IMG/VR virus record: IMGVR_UViG_3300045997_000112
Span: 1 to 64,000 of that record
DNA from: a virus
Direction: 5' to 3' (one strand)
Length of the DNA: 64,000 nucleotides
Positions 37,584 to 46,290 of the stretch are shown here, piece after piece (positions within the stretch are counted from its first letter, which is position 1; the number at the start of each line of letters is the position of its first letter). Made by a program: the position numbers and the translations under genes. The notes beneath the pieces are model-generated. The model had not been told where the DNA came from. It searched no databases and saw nothing but the letters and a program-made list of their open reading frames with translations.

Positions 37584-39184
37584 CTATCTGAGAGCAGGAA
37601 GTTTCTTAGCCCCTCCACCGTGTTCTCGATGTTGCCAGAGGGGTCCGACACCACCCCGTCCACGATGCCGCCAGAGACGCTCATCTTGAAGCCCAGCATG
37701 TCCCACTGGCGCACCTCGACCGACTTCTCCATGAGCAGCCGCTCGATCCGCACCTGCTTGTGCCCGGAGGAAGCCCTAATGATCCGGCTGTTCCGTTGGA
37801 GTGCGGTGCCTGCACTCCAAGGCAGGTTGTAGTTGACCAGGATGCTGGCCTGGGGCAGGTCCACCCCGTAGCCCCCGGCGTCACTGGACAGGAACACCCG
37901 GATGTCCTTGTCGTTCTGGAACTGGAGCTTGGCCTGGTGCTTGGCCGTGGCGCTCATCCCACCGTGGAATTGAACCACTCCAATCTTGGCCTTCTCCATG
38001 GCCTCCACGACGTAGGGGAACAGCCGGGTGAAGGTGGCGAACACCACGATCTTCACGTCCGGGTCCGCCTCCACCGCATCCTTGACGTACTCCATCAGCG
38101 ACTCGAGCTTGGGCGACTTCTGGTGGGCCATCAGCGAGACCGTGGGATCCCGGAGGAGCTCCCAGCAGTACCCGGATCCGGTGCCGTTGTCCGCCTCGAA
38201 CTCCAGGGCCGAGTCCATCAACAGCTGCGGGTGGTCGCACAACATTCGGAGCGCGGAGTAGGTGGACATGATCCGGCCCCGGATCTCGCTGGCCACGGCG
38301 TCGTGCTGCTGCACATCGGACTGGCCGTAGTGGAAGGCCGCGTTCCAGGTGAAGCTCGAGCCGAAGAGCTCCTGCGCCTCATCCAGGGCCAGCCTGCAGT
38401 CCTGGGAGATCCGGGCGTACATGCGCTTGGTATAGCGGTCCATCGAGACCAGCCGGGGTGCCATGTCCAGGACCTCGGGCAGGTAGTCCTTCACGTCCGG
38501 GTCCATCTGGCGCTTACGAGCAACGTGCGGCTGCAGCTTCTTGTGGAGCTCGGGCATGTTCCGGTACTTGGTCACCCACCCGTTGGGGTGCCGGGAGATG
38601 TACCGCTTGTCGAAGGTCCAGAACGAACCCAGGACCTTGGGATCCACGAACTCCATCAGGGAGAAGATCTCCTCGGCCTTGCCGTTGGTGATCGGCGTGC
38701 CCGTGAGCCCCACTCGGACGGGAATGTTGCGGGAAAGGTGCTTGATCGCCTTCGAGCGCTTGGCCCGGAAGGACTTGATCGCCGTCATCTCGTCGAGCAC
38801 GATCGCGCCCCAACAATGGGTCTCGTACCACGAGTAGTCCCGAACGATGAGGTCGTACGTGGTGATCACGTAGTCGGGCTGCTCCCCGGTGACGAACGCC
38901 ATCTCGTAGTTCGAGTAGAGCTCCTCACGCTTGGCCGGGGGCCCGTCGATCACCAGCGGAACCGAGTCCGGGGCCCACTTGCGGATCTCGTCCTGCCACT
39001 GGAACTTGAGGCTGGACAGCACCACCACCAGAACCGGGTGTCCGATGGTCCCGGCCGTCATCAGGTTCTCCATGGCCGTGATGGTGATCGGCGTCTTGCC
39101 CAGCCCCATCTCGTAGGCGATGAGAGCCCGATGGTTGTACGAGACCATGTCCACGGCCGCCTGCTGATACGGATACAGGCTCAC
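37580..39184 (-). CDS. SNF2-type DEAD-like helicase, 534 aa
   Basis: GTG 39184. N-terminal helicase lobe: Walker A EMGLGKT (25-31), DExx box VLDEMTAIKS, and LTGTPITN (motif III). C-terminal lobe: DAGGYGVDLPQASILVNYNLPWS (motif V region) and a Q/R-rich RNSRIIRASSG (motif VI). Typical of SNF2/RapA-like dsDNA translocases. Likely remodels protein-DNA complexes in replication or recombination. Overlaps the upstream gene by 4 bases. Confidence 0.9.
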   Translation of the reverse strand: MSLYPYQQAAVDMVSYNHRALIAYEMGLGKTPITITAMENLMTAGTIGHPVLVVVLSSLKFQWQDEIRKWAPDSVPLVIDGPPAKREELYSNYEMAFVTGEQPDYVITTYDLIVRDYSWYETHCWGAIVLDEMTAIKSFRAKRSKAIKHLSRNIPVRVGLTGTPITNGKAEEIFSLMEFVDPKVLGSFWTFDKRYISRHPNGWVTKYRNMPELHKKLQPHVARKRQMDPDVKDYLPEVLDMAPRLVSMDRYTKRMYARISQDCRLALDEAQELFGSSFTWNAAFHYGQSDVQQHDAVASEIRGRIMSTYSALRMLCDHPQLLMDSALEFEADNGTGSGYCWELLRDPTVSLMAHQKSPKLESLMEYVKDAVEADPDVKIVVFATFTRLFPYVVEAMEKAKIGVVQFHGGMSATAKHQAKLQFQNDKDIRVFLSSDAGGYGVDLPQASILVNYNLPWSAGTALQRNSRIIRASSGHKQVRIERLLMEKSVEVRQWDMLGFKMSVSGGIVDGVVSDPSGNIENTVEGLRNFLLSDS

Positions 39185-39588
39185 GCTGACCTCCTCCGAA
39201 CATTGGCGCCCGGCCTCAGGTGAGCCACCTCAGACCAATCAACACTGGGGACCTCGTCCGGCACCGCAGCGAGCTGCTGCTCCGGGGTCTCCGCCTTCTT
39301 GTAGGAGCGTCGGTTGCGCCCTGCCGCCCGGTTGTCGGACAGGAAGGCGCGGTACGCGTCCTCACACTCGTGGCACCGGCACCCATGCAGTCGCCACCCC
39401 TGGATCCCGTGGGTGAAGTTCTCCACCTTGTACTCGCCGTCGCGGATCGCCTGCTCCCGCTCCCGGTTGCGGCGATTGATCTCGTCCCCGGCCGCACAGC
39501 ACTCAGGGCACCTGCAGTGCCAGCGCTTGTACCCCGAGTTGCCCGGCTTGGTCTTGTGCCGGATCACGCCATCCCATTCGCGGTTCAT
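39181..39588 (-). CDS. Cys-rich hypothetical protein, 135 aa
   Basis: ATG 39588 overlaps the upstream stop; the longer frame is not coding-like. Two matching knuckles, WHCRCPECCAAG (about 23-34) and LHGCRCHECEDAY (about 67-79), each followed by a helix with basic residues (NRRNREREQAIRDG). It reads like an internal duplication of a zinc-helix unit and suggests DNA binding near the helicase. Confidence 0.7.
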   Translation of the reverse strand: MNREWDGVIRHKTKPGNSGYKRWHCRCPECCAAGDEINRRNREREQAIRDGEYKVENFTHGIQGWRLHGCRCHECEDAYRAFLSDNRAAGRNRRSYKKAETPEQQLAAVPDEVPSVDWSEVAHLRPGANVRRRSA

Positions 39589-39803
39589 GGCGCGGGCTCC
39601 ACGAGGCGCACGATCAGGTACCAGTCGTACTGGTAGTCGAAGCCGACAGGGCCCTGCGGCACCCACTTGTCGACGCTGAGGACACGGTTGGCCATCTCCT
39701 GCACGGTCTCGTCGGGGGACACCTCCACGGCACGCACCACATCCTGTGCGTGGTCCCCCATGTTCACGCCGACCTTGGTCAGCATCACGCTTACGTTCTT
39801 CAC
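39585..39803 (-). CDS. Hypothetical protein, 72 aa
   Basis: GTG (39801-39803) overlaps the primase stop; the longer frame is not coding-like. Compact alpha/beta protein (VSVMLTKVG, DYQYDWYLIVRLV). Function not recognised. Confidence 0.6.
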   Translation of the reverse strand: MKNVSVMLTKVGVNMGDHAQDVVRAVEVSPDETVQEMANRVLSVDKWVPQGPVGFDYQYDWYLIVRLVEPAP

Positions 39804-40708
39804 CTGAATCTCCTCATGCGCTCTGCCAAACGGCTGGGCGCGTTCTCCGTCAGTTCTCGCATCTTCGCCCGGGCGTCTCCCGGATCCTTGATTCCGTCCG
39901 GCCACACGATAGAACGGTGGTCCGACACGACTGTGAGCAGTGCCTGCTCGACCTCCTTGGTCACCTCCCTCCCGGCGTCATCATTGTCGAACGCCAGGAC
40001 CAGGTGGTTCATCCTCTTGAGCTCCTGCATCTGGTACTCGGTGACGTTGGCCCCGTAGGTGGCCACCGCCTGCAGCCCGTGGGTGAAGCAGACCGCCACG
40101 TCCAGCGGGGACTCCACCACCAGCGTTGGGGCGTCCGAGTTGTGCTCGTACTCCGTGTTCAAGCCGAACAGGGAGAGCCCCTTCTTGATTCCCACCGGGG
40201 CGTTGCGGACGTACTTGCCGTCCTTGATCTGGATGCCCATCAGGATGCCGGAGGTGATGTGCCGAACGGGCAGGATCCAGGCGCCGCCGCTCGAGCGGAT
40301 CTCCAGCATCTCAGCCACGATCTTCGAGATCCCTCGGGACTCCAGCATCTCAACATTGGGACGCTGGAATGAGTCCAGATCAGCCTCGTCCATCACGGTG
40401 GGGACGTACAGCTCCCGGATGGGTACCCGCTCCAGTCGTCGTCGGAGCGCGGAGATCTGCTCATCCGGCTCGATCTCCTCGTCGATCTCGAGGTCCTCGC
40501 CCTTGAGGTCTCGCCACAGCAGGTAGGCGTTGGCCCGGTACCCGCAGGAGAAGCAGAAGCACAGCCCGCTCTCGACATTGAAGTAGAACGAGGGCTTGTG
40601 GTCCGGCTTGCCGGTGCGGGCCTCGTGGACCGGACAGAGCAGCCTGGCCTCGTCGCCGGACAGCTCGTAGTCATCGCCGACGAGACGGCGGAGGATCGGT
40701 TCGTACAT
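39800..40708 (-). CDS. DnaG-like primase, 302 aa
   Basis: ATG 40708 overlaps the helicase stop; a longer frame is not coding-like. Zinc-binding domain: CPVHEA (Cys25, His28) and CFCFSCG (Cys52, Cys55). TOPRIM core: LVVESPLDVAVCF (Glu then Asp) and LVLAFDNDDAGRE (DxD). Synthesises RNA primers for the replisome; encoded immediately after the DnaB-like helicase it would bind. Shorter than bacterial DnaG, lacking the C-terminal helicase-interaction domain. Confidence 0.9.
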   Translation of the reverse strand: MYEPILRRLVGDDYELSGDEARLLCPVHEARTGKPDHKPSFYFNVESGLCFCFSCGYRANAYLLWRDLKGEDLEIDEEIEPDEQISALRRRLERVPIRELYVPTVMDEADLDSFQRPNVEMLESRGISKIVAEMLEIRSSGGAWILPVRHITSGILMGIQIKDGKYVRNAPVGIKKGLSLFGLNTEYEHNSDAPTLVVESPLDVAVCFTHGLQAVATYGANVTEYQMQELKRMNHLVLAFDNDDAGREVTKEVEQALLTVVSDHRSIVWPDGIKDPGDARAKMRELTENAPSRLAERMRRFR

Positions 40709-41955
40709 CAGGGCTGACCATAGACGTACGTCGGGGCGGAGGCCGAAACTTCCTCGAAGGTGCCGGTGGACCAGTCCCAATCGAGGTCGACCTCCGCTGG
40801 TCCACAGTTGCGGCTCGCCACAATCTTGAGCAGCCGGTACGCCTCATCCTCCTGGTCGCCACGCTCGAGACCGAAGATGACGTCCGAGTCCTGGTAGAAC
40901 GAGGACGAGTAGCCGATCGAGTTGGCGTCCAGCTTGTTCTTCTTCATCTTCCACGTCAGCGTCTGCGTGGTGATCACGATGGGGATGTTGAGGCGCTGGG
41001 CCAGCCGCTTGAGTGCCCGGGTGATGTTGGTCAGGGCCTGAGCGGTGTTGGACTCGCCGGTCACCTCGTCCACCATCAGGTAGACGCCGTCGATGAACAG
41101 CACGTCGGGCTTGTAGGACATGACCTGCGCGCCGATGGCGGACACCGTCTGGCCCTGCGTCGAGTCCATCAGGATGAATGGGTGAGCGCCCTTGAGGCTC
41201 TCGAGCCCCTTCTCGTACTTCTTCTCCTCGGACGCCACGAGGTCACCGTTGAGCAGGCGTCCGTGACTGAGCCCGAACTTCATCGCGTCGTAGCGCTTCT
41301 GCTGCTCCTCGTTGCTCATCTCGAAGGAGATGAAGGCGGGGGTGTACCCGGCCTCGTGCACGGTGGTGGCCATCCGGAGGGCCAGCTGGGACTTGCCGGT
41401 CTTGGGCGCGGCAATGATGGTGACCAACTGCTGGGGCTGGAGCCCCAACGTTGCCTTGTCGATGGTGGGGAACCCGGTGGAGATGCCGAGGAGCCCGCCC
41501 GGCCGGTTCTTCCGGGCCGTGTAGTCGTGGTACCGCTGCACCGGGTCATCGGTCAGGTTGACGATGCCGGTGTCGGTCATCGCGCCCTCGATCTCGGCGA
41601 TCGTCTTCATCGCCACCGCGAGGATGTCGTCGGCCGACCCGCGCTTCTCCAGCAGGGCCACCTGCCGCTCCACCATCTGGAACACGAGGTGGTGCCGGTG
41701 GTCGGCAAGGCTGGCATCGACAACCGCGTCGAGCCCGTCCTCAACCTTGACCAGCCGCAAGCTGGGGAACTCCCGCTTGATCATGGCGCCCGTGGGCACC
41801 TCGCTGTACTTGGCGTTGTGGCGACAGATGAAGTCGAAGGCGTCCCGGTAGTCCGGGCTCTTGAAGGTGTCCTTGGTGACGCCCCGGCGCAGGGGCGTGT
41901 CCACATCCCGCTCGAGAGCGATCCTGCTGATGAGCCGTGCATCTTGATCCGACAT
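40708..41955 (-). CDS. dnaB: DnaB-like replicative helicase, 415 aa
   Basis: ATG 41955 (MSDQDARLISRIAL) gives the usual DnaB N-terminus; the longer frame is not coding-like. RecA-fold motifs: Walker A IAAPKTGKSQLAL (about 180-192), Walker B DVLFIDGVYLM and IPIVITTQTLTWK. N-terminal 160 residues are the helical primase-binding domain. Unwinds the phage fork; primase follows by 1 overlapping base. Confidence 0.92.
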   Translation of the reverse strand: MSDQDARLISRIALERDVDTPLRRGVTKDTFKSPDYRDAFDFICRHNAKYSEVPTGAMIKREFPSLRLVKVEDGLDAVVDASLADHRHHLVFQMVERQVALLEKRGSADDILAVAMKTIAEIEGAMTDTGIVNLTDDPVQRYHDYTARKNRPGGLLGISTGFPTIDKATLGLQPQQLVTIIAAPKTGKSQLALRMATTVHEAGYTPAFISFEMSNEEQQKRYDAMKFGLSHGRLLNGDLVASEEKKYEKGLESLKGAHPFILMDSTQGQTVSAIGAQVMSYKPDVLFIDGVYLMVDEVTGESNTAQALTNITRALKRLAQRLNIPIVITTQTLTWKMKKNKLDANSIGYSSSFYQDSDVIFGLERGDQEDEAYRLLKIVASRNCGPAEVDLDWDWSTGTFEEVSASAPTYVYGQP

Positions 41956-41966
41956 TGATCCAACTC

Positions 41967-42350
41967 CTAGACGTTGAGCGACCGGGCCCCGAACGCTAAC
42001 GGACGGCGGCGGTCGATGATGTGCCGCACGTCGCTCTGCATGGCCACGTAGTGCATGGCCTGGGTCAGGTCCGCGAACACCAACCACTCATTGAACGGGT
42101 GGCTGTAGTGGTCGATGAACTTGATGACCTCCTCTGGGGTTACCGGGTCGTCCTCGTAGCCGAAGAGGACCATCTTCAAGCCTCGATCCCGCAGGTCGTT
42201 CACCAGGGCGATGTCCACGTCGTGGAGCATCATCTGGTGGCCAACCTTGGGGAAGAACCTGCCGGTGACGGCGGGCATCGCATCCACCACGGTGCTGGAG
42301 TGAACCAGGCACCGTGGTGGAGCGGTGTCGTCGAGGTCGTTGTGCAGCAT
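41967..42350 (-). CDS. Hypothetical protein, 127 aa, HAD/nucleotide-like outline
   Basis: ATG 42350 overlaps the upstream stop by one base. Segments SSTVVDAMPAV and LKMVLFGYEDD could be two strands of a Rossmann-like fold; a pair of such small proteins occurs (compare 15387-15788). No catalytic signature, role unknown. Confidence 0.6.
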   Translation of the reverse strand: MLHNDLDDTAPPRCLVHSSTVVDAMPAVTGRFFPKVGHQMMLHDVDIALVNDLRDRGLKMVLFGYEDDPVTPEEVIKFIDHYSHPFNEWLVFADLTQAMHYVAMQSDVRHIIDRRRPLAFGARSLNV

Positions 42351-42934
42351 CAGTTGACGAAGATCGGGGCAATGCCCAGACCAAGGTCGATCCCATCCCA
42401 CATCGAGTAGTTGCTCGGGGTGGCATACAGGACCGTGATGTTCCGGTGAGCACGCTTGGACCGAGAGTCGATGAGTGCCCGCTGGGACGTGTAGTACATC
42501 CGGTCAGCGGGATCCCGAACCTCGGTGACCAGCACGCGAGCGGACTCCAACCACCGACGGACCTCCCGGTCATCCCGGTTGTCCCGACGATGAGCCGTCA
42601 CCTGATTGGGATCGGTCCACGCGAGGTACTCCTCGAAGCCGTACCGGGCGTAGACGCCCTCCTGCCGGACGAGGTCCAGAACGAGGGCGGCCGCGTACTC
42701 GTCCGCGTGGTCGCCCACGAGGAAGATGCTCTCGGTGAGGGACTGCGCGTTGGTGAGGACCCAGTCGTAGAGCTCGTCGGTCAGGTACTCAGAGCTGACC
42801 CACCGGCCCTTGTCCTTCCGGAGCAGGGTTGCGTTTCGGAGAGCGACCGGGATCTCCCAGTACCCCTGCCGACGGGCACCGGCCCAGTCCGACTCGGTAC
42901 GGGCGAGCATGTCGCCGCGTGTCATGGTGCTCAT
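42350..42934 (-). CDS. Possible degenerate helicase-loader, 194 aa
   Basis: ATG 42934. Segments SIFLVGDHADEYAAALVLDL (about 68-88, where a P-loop would be) and ARVLVTEVRDPADRMYY (Walker B-like, about 131) resemble a DnaC/DnaI-type ATPase in which the Walker A Lys is lost. Position immediately before the DnaB-like helicase and primase genes fits a loader. Moderate to low confidence; alternative is an unrelated alpha/beta protein. Confidence 0.5.
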   Translation of the reverse strand: MSTMTRGDMLARTESDWAGARRQGYWEIPVALRNATLLRKDKGRWVSSEYLTDELYDWVLTNAQSLTESIFLVGDHADEYAAALVLDLVRQEGVYARYGFEEYLAWTDPNQVTAHRRDNRDDREVRRWLESARVLVTEVRDPADRMYYTSQRALIDSRSKRAHRNITVLYATPSNYSMWDGIDLGLGIAPIFVN

Positions 42935-43557
42935 GCTCCCTCCTCAATCCGCTGTCGTGTTCGATCTACGAGCAACTTTAGGGTAGCGATTGAGTTCTGT
43001 CCATGATTGGCCAAGTACAACTCTTCGTCTTCCAGAGCGACATCCAACCGGGTCTGGTACTCCTCCAACCTCAAACGGAGATCCTCCACGGATGGACCCT
43101 GGTTGGGGACAGGCTTCTCGGAACTCACCGAAGCGACATGCTGCTTCTCCTGCTGACGGACGTAGTCGTTCTCATCCTTGGGCCGAGTGTCCCGAACCTT
43201 CCAGAGCCACTTCTTCCACGCGGGGTACTCCCGCTTGCCGCGATCCAAGTGCTGAGCGTAGAAATCGTCGATCGCCCGCACCATGTGCTGGACGGTGACG
43301 CCCTCATTCCTCAGCTTGCCGAGGATCTTCACCAGCGTGACGTAGTTTCCCAGTTCATCCGGGCTGTGCTGCGGGTACTTGTTCCGATACCGCTCGCGGA
43401 ACTCGTCCACCGCGTCCTTGACCGACCACTCTGACACAGGAAGGTCCTTCCGCCGAATGGACCTGAGACGTTTCCCGGCCGCCGCATCCCTGTCTCTGGC
43501 ATAGCGCGGATCGTCCTTGAACACGTCGTAGGGCACTTCCCCTCCATCTCCTGACAC
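42931..43557 (-). CDS. Hypothetical protein, 208 aa, first replisome gene
   Basis: GTG 43557 is the longest start; GTG 43536 lies just after a GGAGGGG sequence and is an alternative. Basic, all-helical protein with a Trp-rich core (AWKKWLWKVRD) and a coiled-coil end (RLRLEEYQTRLDVALEDE). Adjacent to a loader-like and the helicase gene, it may be a replication-initiation or loader partner (inference). Confidence 0.7.
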   Translation of the reverse strand: MSGDGGEVPYDVFKDDPRYARDRDAAAGKRLRSIRRKDLPVSEWSVKDAVDEFRERYRNKYPQHSPDELGNYVTLVKILGKLRNEGVTVQHMVRAIDDFYAQHLDRGKREYPAWKKWLWKVRDTRPKDENDYVRQQEKQHVASVSSEKPVPNQGPSVEDLRLRLEEYQTRLDVALEDEELYLANHGQNSIATLKLLVDRTRQRIEEGA

Positions 43558-43805
43558 CTCTGGCCAAACACCGGGGGTGAGCTTCGCTCACCCCGCTTCG
43601 CCTACCCGCTCCCGAAGGATCCGACCAAGTTCACCACCCCCGTAACCGAAGGGCCCTCCGCCGCAGGCGGGGGCAGGTTTTCTTGGCGGGAGAGGACATA
43701 GCTCTCCTGCCGCGAGGTGGTGAACTGAATCAGCGCCGTGCCAGCGTCCCGGGTTAGTTGACTCGCAGCGCCTTAGCTGGCCCAGGGGGAACACGGAGGC
43801 ATCCT
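43558..43805. other. 248-base structured intergenic stretch, no confident gene
   Basis: Contains GC-rich hairpins: GGGGTGAGC (43574-43582) with GCTCACCCC (43586-43594), a second repeat CTCCGCC/GGCGGGG around 43647-43664 followed by GGTTTTC on the + strand, and a third AGAG/CTCT-type stem near 43690-43712. The minus strand has an open frame but poor start and protein composition. It could be a leader of the 42931-43557 gene, a terminator cluster or a small RNA. Confidence 0.4.
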
Positions 43806-44141
43806 TCAGAACCGGGTAGGCCCCCCATCCCTCGCAGCGGGCTTCGCGCTGTAGCCCGCCTTCGTGGGAAGCAAGTCTCGATCCCCCACCTGTACGGGGT
43901 ATCCCGCGTCCAGAAGGATGGTGACGATCTTCCGGGCATGCAGAACCGAGAGACTCACCTTGGCCTGCTTCAGCAGGTACTTGACCTGCGGAGTGGGGGC
44001 GGGTGCGCGGACCACCCATGTGTGCTCTTTCTTGTCCCACCAGCAGCCGTGCTGCTTCAACAGGGTGTTCACGTTCGGGTCGTAGGGGAAGTCCACCACC
44101 ACTCGACCCATGTCATCCCGAAGGATTCGTACTTGAGTCAT
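43806..44141 (-). CDS. Hypothetical protein, 111 aa, first gene of replication block
   Basis: ATG 44141 follows AATGGAGCAATAGTAC. Mixed fold, with repeated Trp (HGCWWDKKEHTWVVRA) then a helix and basic end. That WWDKKEHTW pattern is like small DNA-binding beta-sheet proteins, but no family is certain. Sits just downstream of the boundary hairpin. Confidence 0.65.
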   Translation of the reverse strand: MTQVRILRDDMGRVVVDFPYDPNVNTLLKQHGCWWDKKEHTWVVRAPAPTPQVKYLLKQAKVSLSVLHARKIVTILLDAGYPVQVGDRDLLPTKAGYSAKPAARDGGPTRF

Positions 44142-44175
44142 GTACTATTGCTCCATTCAATCTTCGCGGATTGAG

Positions 44176-44223
44176 AAGAGGGACCCCGTCGGCGTGATGA
44201 CCCGACAGAGTGGGGTCCCTCTT
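44176..44223 (-). terminator. Boundary hairpin between structural and replication genes
   Basis: Arms AAGAGGGACCCC (44176-44187) and GGGGTCCCTCTT (44212-44223) are perfectly complementary; the loop contains an inner GTCGG (44188-44192) and CCGAC (44202-44206), giving a long stem. It follows the gene ending at 44247 and precedes the 44141 start. Probably ends late leftward transcripts and isolates the replication operon. Confidence 0.7.
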
Positions 44224-44246
44224 CATTTGTGCGGGTGAGACTACAC

Positions 44247-44522
44247 CTACTGGTCGTCCCGATCGAAGACGTGCCAGACCAGTGCGCCGCCGAAGGCGAT
44301 CACGGTGCCCAGGAACGTCCCCAGAGGGCCGTCCGGGATGGGGTTGCCCGTCCCGAAGATGCTGATGTGACGGGTCTCGAGCTCGGGCTCATTGGTCTCG
44401 CAGCCGAACCAGAGGCAGATGGCCTCCCGCTGCTCGCCGACGGAGAGGATCACCGAGCCCTTGGGGATGGTGATCCACTGGTCGTCCACCACGTTCAGCA
44501 CGATCTTGTGGATAGTCCTCAC
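44247..44522 (-). CDS. DUF7352-like protein, 91 aa
   Basis: GTG 44522 overlaps the upstream stop. RTIHKIVLNVVDDQWITIPK followed by SVGEQREAICLWFG and GALVWHVFDRD matches a small beta-barrel family common in actinophages (DUF7352 by recollection). Function unknown; last gene before the boundary hairpin. Confidence 0.8.
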   Translation of the reverse strand: MRTIHKIVLNVVDDQWITIPKGSVILSVGEQREAICLWFGCETNEPELETRHISIFGTGNPIPDGPLGTFLGTVIAFGGALVWHVFDRDDQ

Positions 44523-44731
44523 TGCTGCTCCCCCATGACCTTGCGGACGACCCGCTCGATGTCGGCGTCAGAAGGCATGGGCCCCACGATCCCTACAGGT
44601 CCGGGAGGGCCCTGTGCCCCCGTGGCGCCCGCCTGCCCGATGAGCCCGACAGGTCCGGTCTTGCCCTTCCAGATCACGTACCCGCTCAGGACGATCAGCC
44701 AGAGCAACATCAGGGCTACCAGCGCGTCCAC
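44519..44731 (-). CDS. Membrane-anchored collagen-like peptide, 70 aa
   Basis: GTG 44731 overlaps the previous stop. A membrane helix (ALVALMLLWLIVLSGYVIW) then Gly-X-X repeats (GKTGPVGLIGQAGATGAQ, GPPGPVGIVGP), about eight triplets, then a charged helix. Gly-X-X regions trimerise into collagen-like helices. Occurs upstream of a phage lysyl oxidase in the same genome, which is curious but not evidence of modification. Confidence 0.65.
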   Translation of the reverse strand: MDALVALMLLWLIVLSGYVIWKGKTGPVGLIGQAGATGAQGPPGPVGIVGPMPSDADIERVVRKVMGEQQ

Positions 44732-44970
44732 TAGAACCACACCCATTCCATCTTGACCCAGTTGAACCGCTCTGGCTGGAGCATGGCGTAGGTGGCCCAT
44801 GCGCTCGCCTTCCCAGCGAGGTCGGACAGCAGGTGCGCCTGATCCTCTCCGTCGTTGGCGTACCACTCCTCGCTGGTGATGAACCACTGGCGCGACCACT
44901 CCGGCTCCGGGGAACCGGGAACCACGCCGACCATCACGTCCACTCCGCAGCGCGCTGTTGCCTCCGTCAC
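44731..44970 (-). CDS. Hypothetical protein, 79 aa
   Basis: GTG 44970 overlaps the lipoprotein stop (GTGA); GTG 44982 would overlap more. Trp-rich (EWSRQWFITSEEWY, FNWVKMEWVWF), possibly peripheral to a membrane. No family recognised. Confidence 0.55.
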   Translation of the reverse strand: MTEATARCGVDVMVGVVPGSPEPEWSRQWFITSEEWYANDGEDQAHLLSDLAGKASAWATYAMLQPERFNWVKMEWVWF

Positions 44971-45248
44971 TTGCCGCACCACCCGTCAGCGGAGGCGTCC
45001 CACTCCGGGACGCGCTGGAGGGCTGCCTGGGAGGCGTCGCGGGTCGTGGCCGCGAACCCGGCCCCGTGGACGCAGATCGCCACGATGTTGGGGAACTGGT
45101 CGACGTTGACGAACAACTCGACCTTCTCCGGGTCCTGCACCGGCACGCCCTCAAGGTCGCGCACGGTCTGGTTGCTGCACCCGGTGAGCTGAACCGTGAG
45201 GAGCAGCCCGGCGACGGCGGCGATGCCAATGCGATCTCGACGCCTCAC
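44967..45248 (-). CDS. Lipoprotein, 93 aa
   Basis: GTG 45248. Basic start, hydrophobic stretch and lipobox LTGC (about 21-24) indicate signal peptidase II processing and an outer-leaflet lipid anchor. The mature part is short, with two further Cys. Phage lipoproteins sometimes cause superinfection exclusion; that is a hypothesis here. Confidence 0.75.
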   Translation of the reverse strand: MRRRDRIGIAAVAGLLLTVQLTGCSNQTVRDLEGVPVQDPEKVELFVNVDQFPNIVAICVHGAGFAATTRDASQAALQRVPEWDASADGWCGK

Positions 45249-46282
45249 TTGATCACGCCCCGAACGGACGCGGCGATCTGCCAGAGCTGGTCCTCGTCGG
45301 CCATCTCCAGCATGACGCCGATCAGGTCCCGAAGGATGGCGTCGATGCCCCGCTGCGGGCGCCAGGCGGGATCCCCGAAGTTGTACGTGACGTACCCCTC
45401 GGGGCGCACGCTCTCCGTGATGGTGGTCTCGATGACCACGTCCTTGGCCTTGTCGGCGATGCGCTCGGCCTCAACCATGCCGTCCACGTAGCCCTCAAGG
45501 TGGGCCTCCATGTAGACGTCGGTGGAGACGGGCAGGCGGCCCTTCTCGTCGCGGGTCTCGGCCTTGGCGGCTGCAGCGGCGGTCGTTCCACTGTCCCGGA
45601 ACCCGACCTTGCCCTTCTCGCGGATGCTGTCCACGGTGATCGCCTTCTCGACGATCGCCTGCGTGACCGGGAGGGTCTCCGGCTCCATCATCTCCTTGGA
45701 CAGGGTGACGGGCTCGGCAACCTTGAGGGCCTCATCCACCGCCTTCTCGAACTCGGGGTTGGCCTCCTCGACCACCTTGGGCGCGGCCTTCTTGCGCGGC
45801 GCTCGGCGCTTCGGGACAGCGGGGACTTCGGGCAGCACTTCGGCCACGGGGGGCTCCTCTTCCTTGGGGATGTCCATGTGCTCGGGACCATCGCTGTGGT
45901 CCCCCTCCTGGCCGACATCGGACGGGATGTCGGGGACGACCTCGACCTCCGGCTCGTCGGGGACGATCTCGAGCTCCATGAGCCCGTCGTCGAGGGCGAG
46001 GTAGGTGGCACCAACCTTGGTGGCCTCCTTGACCAGGTCCTCATCAGTGGGGCCGAGGACGACCCAGCCCTTCTCCAGGGTGTCGAAGTCGGTGACGACC
46101 GGGACGTCGATGACGTCGAAGATCTCCTGGGCCCAGGAGTCCAAGTTCTCGCCGTCGTAGTTGAAGAAGACGATCTCGTGACTCTCGCTCCAGAGGGAGG
46201 GATCTCCCAGCAGGTCGAACAGGGTAGCCGTGGCCAGTGCGCGGTCCACGGTCTGGGGTGCGCCAACAATGCAGTACTTCAT
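45245..46282 (-). CDS. Large acidic hypothetical protein, 345 aa
   Basis: ATG 46282 (MKYCIVGAPQTVDRALA) follows AGGAGACCA; a longer frame is not coding-like. A short alpha/beta domain (1-105) is followed by an acidic disordered middle (about 105-210), a basic RRAPRKKAAPK island and a helical C-terminus. Could be a scaffold-like or virion morphogenesis factor. A strong hairpin sits in its leader. Confidence 0.7.
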   Translation of the reverse strand: MKYCIVGAPQTVDRALATATLFDLLGDPSLWSESHEIVFFNYDGENLDSWAQEIFDVIDVPVVTDFDTLEKGWVVLGPTDEDLVKEATKVGATYLALDDGLMELEIVPDEPEVEVVPDIPSDVGQEGDHSDGPEHMDIPKEEEPPVAEVLPEVPAVPKRRAPRKKAAPKVVEEANPEFEKAVDEALKVAEPVTLSKEMMEPETLPVTQAIVEKAITVDSIREKGKVGFRDSGTTAAAAAKAETRDEKGRLPVSTDVYMEAHLEGYVDGMVEAERIADKAKDVVIETTITESVRPEGYVTYNFGDPAWRPQRGIDAILRDLIGVMLEMADEDQLWQIAASVRGVIK

Positions 46283-46290
46283 TGGTCTCC

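Noticed and set aside
37760-39223. 487-aa rightward open frame opposite the SNF2-like helicase
   Set aside because: Lies wholly antisense to a gene with intact helicase motifs; composition is that of a GC-skewed shadow frame.
43588-43796. Minus-strand ORF (about 70 codons) in the hairpin-rich gap
   Set aside because: Start is a GTG with no Shine-Dalgarno and the sequence is Pro/Gly/Arg-rich from GC bias and the hairpins.
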